Shown here one piece after another: positions 62,668-64,000 of a DNA stretch of 64,000 nt (positions are counted from its first letter, which is position 1; each line of letters starts with the position of its first letter). The notes beneath the pieces were generated by a model. That model searched no databases. It saw only the letters and a list, made by a program, of their open reading frames with translations, and was not told where the DNA came from. The translations under genes were made by a program, and so were the position numbers. This stretch comes from Xanthobacter aminoxidans (lineage in GTDB: Bacteria > Pseudomonadota > Alphaproteobacteria > Rhizobiales > Xanthobacteraceae): positions 1 to 64,000 of the forward strand of contig NZ_JAMJXC010000007.1 in assembly GCF_023571765.1 (NCBI RefSeq), given 5' to 3'.

Positions 62668-64000
62668 TCATTCCGGCACCAGCCGGCCGCGATAGACCAC
62701 GGTTGCCTCAGGCCCCTTTGTCGTATCCGGCCGGTCGGCCGGCTCACGCGTCACCACCAGCTCGGTGCCCGAAAGCCCCTTCCGGCCAAGCCGCGCGAGT
62801 TCGGGCACGCGTTCGGACAAGCCTGACGAGAAGGCGCCGATCAGCCGCGCGCCGGCGGTGGGAGAGACCAGCCACAGGCGATAGGTCTCGCCGTCCGGTG
62901 GTGCCGGGGCGAACGACCGCACATGCACGGCGCCGCTATCGGGGTCGATCCGCACCGACACCGCGGGCAGCGGCTCCGCCTGCATCACAGCGACCCAATA
63001 GCCCTCACCGGGCCAGACCCACTCGCGATAGGCTGCCACACCGCCCAGCCCCAGGCAGAGCAGCGCGAGCAGAAGCGAAATCCCGCGCCAGGGACCATGA
63101 CGCACGACGACGCGCGTGGGCGCGCTCGGCTCGTCCGGCAGCGCCGACACCTCACCGGAAGCGACCTCGGTTGCCCATCCGGGCAGCGGCGCCTCCTCTG
63201 CCTTCTCCCCGGCGGCAGGATCAGCCGACGGGGCCTCGCTCGACGGCGCGTCCTGAGGGGCGGGCTCAAGGGAAGACACCTCGGCGGCATCTGCGAGCAC
63301 GGCAGGCGGCGCGACAGCCTCCGCCTCTTCGTCCGGCTTCTGCTCCGTGGCCTCGGTCACGTCCAACGCCATGGGCGCAGCGACAGGTTCAGGTACCCCT
63401 TCAGCGACGGGCGACAGAGCGGCCTCCATAGTGGCCGGCTCCGTTTCAACCGGCGTCGGCGCAGGAGCGGGGGCGACGGGCGCGGGCTCGGCCGCATCGG
63501 GCGCGCCCTCGGAAACCGCTGGGGCCGTCGGCTCCACCACGGGCGGCTCCGGAACGACGGCGTCCGGCTCAGCCACGGATCCGGACGGCGGAAGGCTCTC
63601 CGCGGCCGGTGACGCTTCCGCAGGCGTGCTGCCCCCGACCGGCGTGGGCGACGCCTCCGCGACGGGCTCCGGCTCCGGCTGCGGATCGGGCTCCAGGAAC
63701 ATGAAGGCTGGCGGCGGCGTGAGCGGCTCGGGCGACGGGCGGGGGCGGGGTGGAGGCGCGACCAGTTGCAGGGGCGCGGACGCCTCCGGCAACCGCGCAG
63801 CCGTCGGCACAGTCCCTGGTCCTGGCGACGGGGGACGGGACAACTGGGACGTCACCTGAGGCAACAGGCCCGCCGACCTCGTGTCGCGGATCGGCCCGGC
63901 CGGCACCCGTGGGGTCTCCATCGGCTGGGGCGGCCCTAGACCGGCTTCGAGCGGCGGGAAGGCCCGGCGGCGGGACGGCCGTTCCGCCCCACGCGAAGGC
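62668..64000 (-). CDS. Pro/Ala/Glu-rich membrane protein with RskA-like C-terminal domain (partial)
   Basis: The frame ends at 62668 and is still open at the window edge, so the N-terminus may be missing; ATG 63921 is one possible start (417 residues). The first 260 residues are low complexity, dominated by Pro, Ala, Glu and Ser. One transmembrane helix follows (ISLLLALLCLGLGGVAAY), then a C-terminal domain GEGYWVAVMQAEPLPAVSVRIDPDSGAVHVRSF and ETYRLWLVSPTAGARLIG ending with KGPEATVVYRGRLVPE, which matches the anti-sigma-K factor (RskA) extracytoplasmic domain. No sigma factor is visible. It is convergent with the GGDEF gene, seven bases apart. Confidence 0.8.
   Translation of the reverse strand, partial: PSRGAERPSRRRAFPPLEAGLGPPQPMETPRVPAGPIRDTRSAGLLPQVTSQLSRPPSPGPGTVPTAARLPEASAPLQLVAPPPRPRPSPEPLTPPPAFMFLEPDPQPEPEPVAEASPTPVGGSTPAEASPAAESLPPSGSVAEPDAVVPEPPVVEPTAPAVSEGAPDAAEPAPVAPAPAPTPVETEPATMEAALSPVAEGVPEPVAAPMALDVTEATEQKPDEEAEAVAPPAVLADAAEVSSLEPAPQDAPSSEAPSADPAAGEKAEEAPLPGWATEVASGEVSALPDEPSAPTRVVVRHGPWRGISLLLALLCLGLGGVAAYREWVWPGEGYWVAVMQAEPLPAVSVRIDPDSGAVHVRSFAPAPPDGETYRLWLVSPTAGARLIGAFSSGLSERVPELARLGRKGLSGTELVVTREPADRPDTTKGPEATVVYRGRLVPE

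Overview
The window looks like chromosomal DNA of a high-GC alphaproteobacterium of the Hyphomicrobiales, most likely Xanthobacter or a close relative in the Xanthobacteraceae. The main support is a complete acetone carboxylase operon (acxA-acxB-acxC with a divergent acxR) whose subunit lengths (717, 776 and 168 residues) and metal-ligand positions match the characterised Xanthobacter enzyme as I remember it. Other support is the house style of ATGA-coupled genes, GTG starts, an aroQ-accB-accC operon, an NDUFA12-type complex I subunit, and several families of GC-rich palindromic intergenic repeats. No tRNA, rRNA, phage or CRISPR array was recognised. The genus is an inference.

Layout. 1-4988: the 3' end of an IS110-type element abuts a truncated dispersed repeat, followed by soxD-soxA-soxG and purU (sarcosine demethylation and formate release); soxB is not in view. 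5061-11593: a small membrane protein, an orphan allophanate hydrolase, and a zinc uptake set (His-rich small protein, znuC, znuB, znuA, CobW-type metallochaperone GTPase). 11683-15052: glutarate/glutaryl-CoA genes (CaiB-type CoA-transferase, gcdH) with a divergent TetR regulator. 15060-25540: miaA and serB with overlapping start codons, exported proteins (DUF2865, orphan TRAP binding protein, CreA-like, Tat-exported beta-carbonic anhydrase), then the tightly coupled cysS-GNAT-cimA operon. 25635-33323: thiC with a TPP riboswitch, bioB, thyA, an alpha/beta hydrolase, a DUF533/TerB-like repeat protein, and msrQ without msrP.

33570-41182: the acetone carboxylase locus. It has a clear sigma-54 promoter (GG-N10-GC), two spaced palindromic candidate activator sites, hairpins or repeats in both intergenic gaps, and a divergent activator whose C-terminal Fis-type helix-turn-helix is out of frame at a run of seven C. 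41278-43291: glutathione peroxidase, an ornithine cyclodeaminase family enzyme, a 29-bp x 4 tandem repeat and a small unknown gene. 43528-48233: two-Ku NHEJ locus (ku1-ligD facing ku2, plus DUF3008 and DUF2934 small genes). 48373-53116: ALDH7-type dehydrogenase, KDPG aldolase, accC-accB-aroQ. 53242-64000: DsbA-like protein, M48/TPR periplasmic protease, aminotransferase, aat, DUF2155, NDUFA12-like, Ca2+/H+ antiporter, agmatinase-like enzyme, diguanylate cyclase, and a Pro/Ala/Glu-rich protein with an RskA-like C-terminus that runs off the window.

Functional links. sox plus purU handle one-carbon units from sarcosine. The ALDH7 enzyme, CoA-transferase and gcdH could form parts of lysine/glutarate breakdown, although they are not adjacent. 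Acetone carboxylase converts acetone to acetoacetate. The most unusual signals are the out-of-frame acxR, the structured znuC-znuB gap with a His-rich small gene in front, the tandem repeat at 42859-42974, a possible leaderless Cys-containing peptide before cysS, and an IS110 end that appears to sit inside a dispersed repeat next to a sox operon lacking soxB.
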